Positions 13,391 to 14,221 of a DNA stretch of 14,221 bases are shown piece by piece. The stretch spans positions 1-14,221 of the forward strand of contig CALAMC010000038.1 of the NCBI GenBank assembly GCA_937925655.1, read 5' to 3'. Position numbers and translations under genes: made by a program. Origin of the DNA: an uncultured candidate division Zixibacteria bacterium (lineage in GTDB: Bacteria > Zixibacteria > MSB-5A5 > GN15 > PGXB01). The notes under the pieces were generated by a model, which ran no database searches, had not been told where the DNA came from, and saw only the letters and a list, made by a program, of their open reading frames with translations. Position 1 is the stretch's first letter. Each line of letters opens with the position of its first letter.

Positions 13391-14014
13391 TCACGACCGG
13401 GAAATTCCCATTATCTTGTCGATTAGCCCGAGCACGTCGAGAAGGTCAAAGCGATCATCATGGTTATAATCGCCACCCGGCCGAATCGGAAGCACCGCGG
13501 AATTGGTATTGTAAATGTTCGTTATCAAGAATACGATGTCGAGCATATTGACCCGGCCATCGCCGTTGGCGTCGCCGGACCCTTCACCCCTAAGATAGAC
13601 CCAGCCGTTCACCCAGATTTCGCATTTACCGGGCAATACGCAATGTATATGGTAGCGGTGCTGCGTGCTGTCGTAGACGAGTCCGTAGCCTCTGATAAAG
13701 TCTCGACGGTCGATTTCAAGCTTCATAACGGAGCCGATAAAACCTTCCATTTCAGGAATGACTTCATAAGACAGGGGCTCCAAAATTGTATTAACCCGCA
13801 TGCTGGCGGGGTCGATGTCGTTGACATCATATGGGGCAATATTGCCGAAATATATGGTATTGGTCGGATCGCCGAACATCCAGGCATCCATGACAAAAGT
13901 CGGGTCCGGATTCATAACGGCCAGCGGCTGTCCGAAGGCCGTCGCGACGGCAAAAGCAAGGTACAAAAAGAATACGAATAGAAAATTCTGAACGACGTTG
14001 GCGTTGCGGTTCAT
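13391..14014 (-). CDS. Small exported protein with C-terminal dockerin-like pair
   Basis: ATG at 14014 is preceded by GGGAGG 5 nt upstream; the in-frame GTG at 14020 lies next to that ribosome site. The product is 207 residues. Residues 1-28 are a signal peptide (hydrophobic FLFVFFLYLAFAVATAFG). Residues 30-143 form a short beta-rich domain (IYFGNIAPYDVNDIDPASM, then YRYHIHC-like strands) that resembles the module describing fixed positions in metazoan-like or bacterial surface proteins, but I cannot name it; two Cys (125, 131) may pair. Residues 146-200 are two dockerin-like repeats, GSGDANGDGRVNMLDI and GGDYNHDDRFDLLDV, expected to bind calcium. No clear promoter could be placed upstream, although an independent terminator separates it from the gene to the right. 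Probably a secreted or surface-attached protein of unknown role. Confidence 0.88.
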   Translation of the reverse strand: MNRNANVVQNFLFVFFLYLAFAVATAFGQPLAVMNPDPTFVMDAWMFGDPTNTIYFGNIAPYDVNDIDPASMRVNTILEPLSYEVIPEMEGFIGSVMKLEIDRRDFIRGYGLVYDSTQHRYHIHCVLPGKCEIWVNGWVYLRGEGSGDANGDGRVNMLDIVFLITNIYNTNSAVLPIRPGGDYNHDDRFDLLDVLGLIDKIMGISRS

Positions 14015-14140
14015 AGCCACCTCCCTTTAGAACACGTTTAAATTTTCATAAAGACGCCGTTGCCCAATGGCAGTAATCAATATAGACATGTAATCCGGTC
14101 CCAAACTTCCGGCGGGTACATATATACAAAAATAATGTCG

Positions 14141-14173
14141 AAAAAAAGCGCCGTCAAGATAAATGACGGCGCT
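14141..14173 (-). terminator. Intrinsic terminator of the gene at the right edge
   Basis: On the minus strand a perfect 10-bp stem AGCGCCGTCA/TGACGGCGCT (14164-14173 with 14147-14156, 7-nt loop) is followed by a run of seven T (14147-14141). It begins 13 nt past the stop at 14186. Confidence 0.88.
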
Positions 14174-14185
14174 TTTGCGCTTATT

Positions 14186-14221
14186 TTACGGGCATTGCGG
14201 CTCCGGGCCGGGCGGCGAATC
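14186..14221 (-). CDS. C-terminal end of a further (probably dockerin-type) exported protein, partial
   Basis: The last 11 codons and TAA stop of a minus-strand gene entering from the right edge read DSPPGPEPQCP. This closely matches the end of the 676-residue dockerin protein (IPPGPDPVCP), and a strong terminator follows. The similarity suggests another dockerin-bearing exported protein. Only this tail is visible, so the assignment rests on a short match and context. Confidence 0.6.
   Translation of the reverse strand, partial: DSPPGPEPQCP

Overview
The window looks like chromosomal DNA from an uncultured, Gram-negative-type bacterium of the FCB or candidate-phylum kind, and Zixibacteria is my best guess. 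The reasons are the many exported proteins with paired dockerin-like calcium-binding repeats (GDAN.DG..NLLDIL..I..IY), a C-terminal sorting-type segment with the QNYPNPFNPTT signature, thrombospondin type 3 repeats, and a Hanks-type kinase with a periplasmic tail. The lineage is inferred from protein style only. No rRNA or other marker gene is present.

Left part (1-5188, minus strand). Four closely spaced genes are probably one operon. It starts at a perfect sigma70-type promoter (TTGACA-17-TATAAT, 5160-5188). The order is a transmembrane Ser/Thr protein kinase (TTG start at 5014), an exported single-membrane-span protein with a helical domain, an exported fibre-like protein, and a large secreted protein whose C-terminal sorting domain runs off the left edge.

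Middle part (5201-8904, minus strand). Two single-gene units each have a promoter and a downstream hairpin. One is a 423-residue exported protein with an N-terminal dockerin-like pair and three copies of a Cys-rich domain. The other is a 676-residue exported protein with a beta-propeller-like region, thrombospondin type 3 repeats and a C-terminal dockerin-like pair.

Right-middle part (8990-12925, plus strand). This is the most interesting unit. A promoter is followed by a 28-codon leader ORF, then mutually exclusive RNA hairpins ending in a strong intrinsic terminator, then two overlapping genes for a heterodimeric ABC exporter of the TM287/288 or BmrCD type. A 9-nt stretch of the leader ORF is exactly complementary to the 5' side of the terminator. 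This is the layout expected for ribosome-mediated transcription attenuation, probably responding to a translation inhibitor or exported drug. A strong hairpin terminator closes the unit.

Right part (13001-14221, minus strand). It holds a possible 60-residue membrane protein behind a second perfect TTGACA-17-TATAAT promoter, a 207-residue exported dockerin-like protein, a terminator, and the last 11 codons of a further gene. That gene's tail resembles the end of the 676-residue dockerin protein. I saw no tRNA, rRNA, CRISPR array or insertion sequence.
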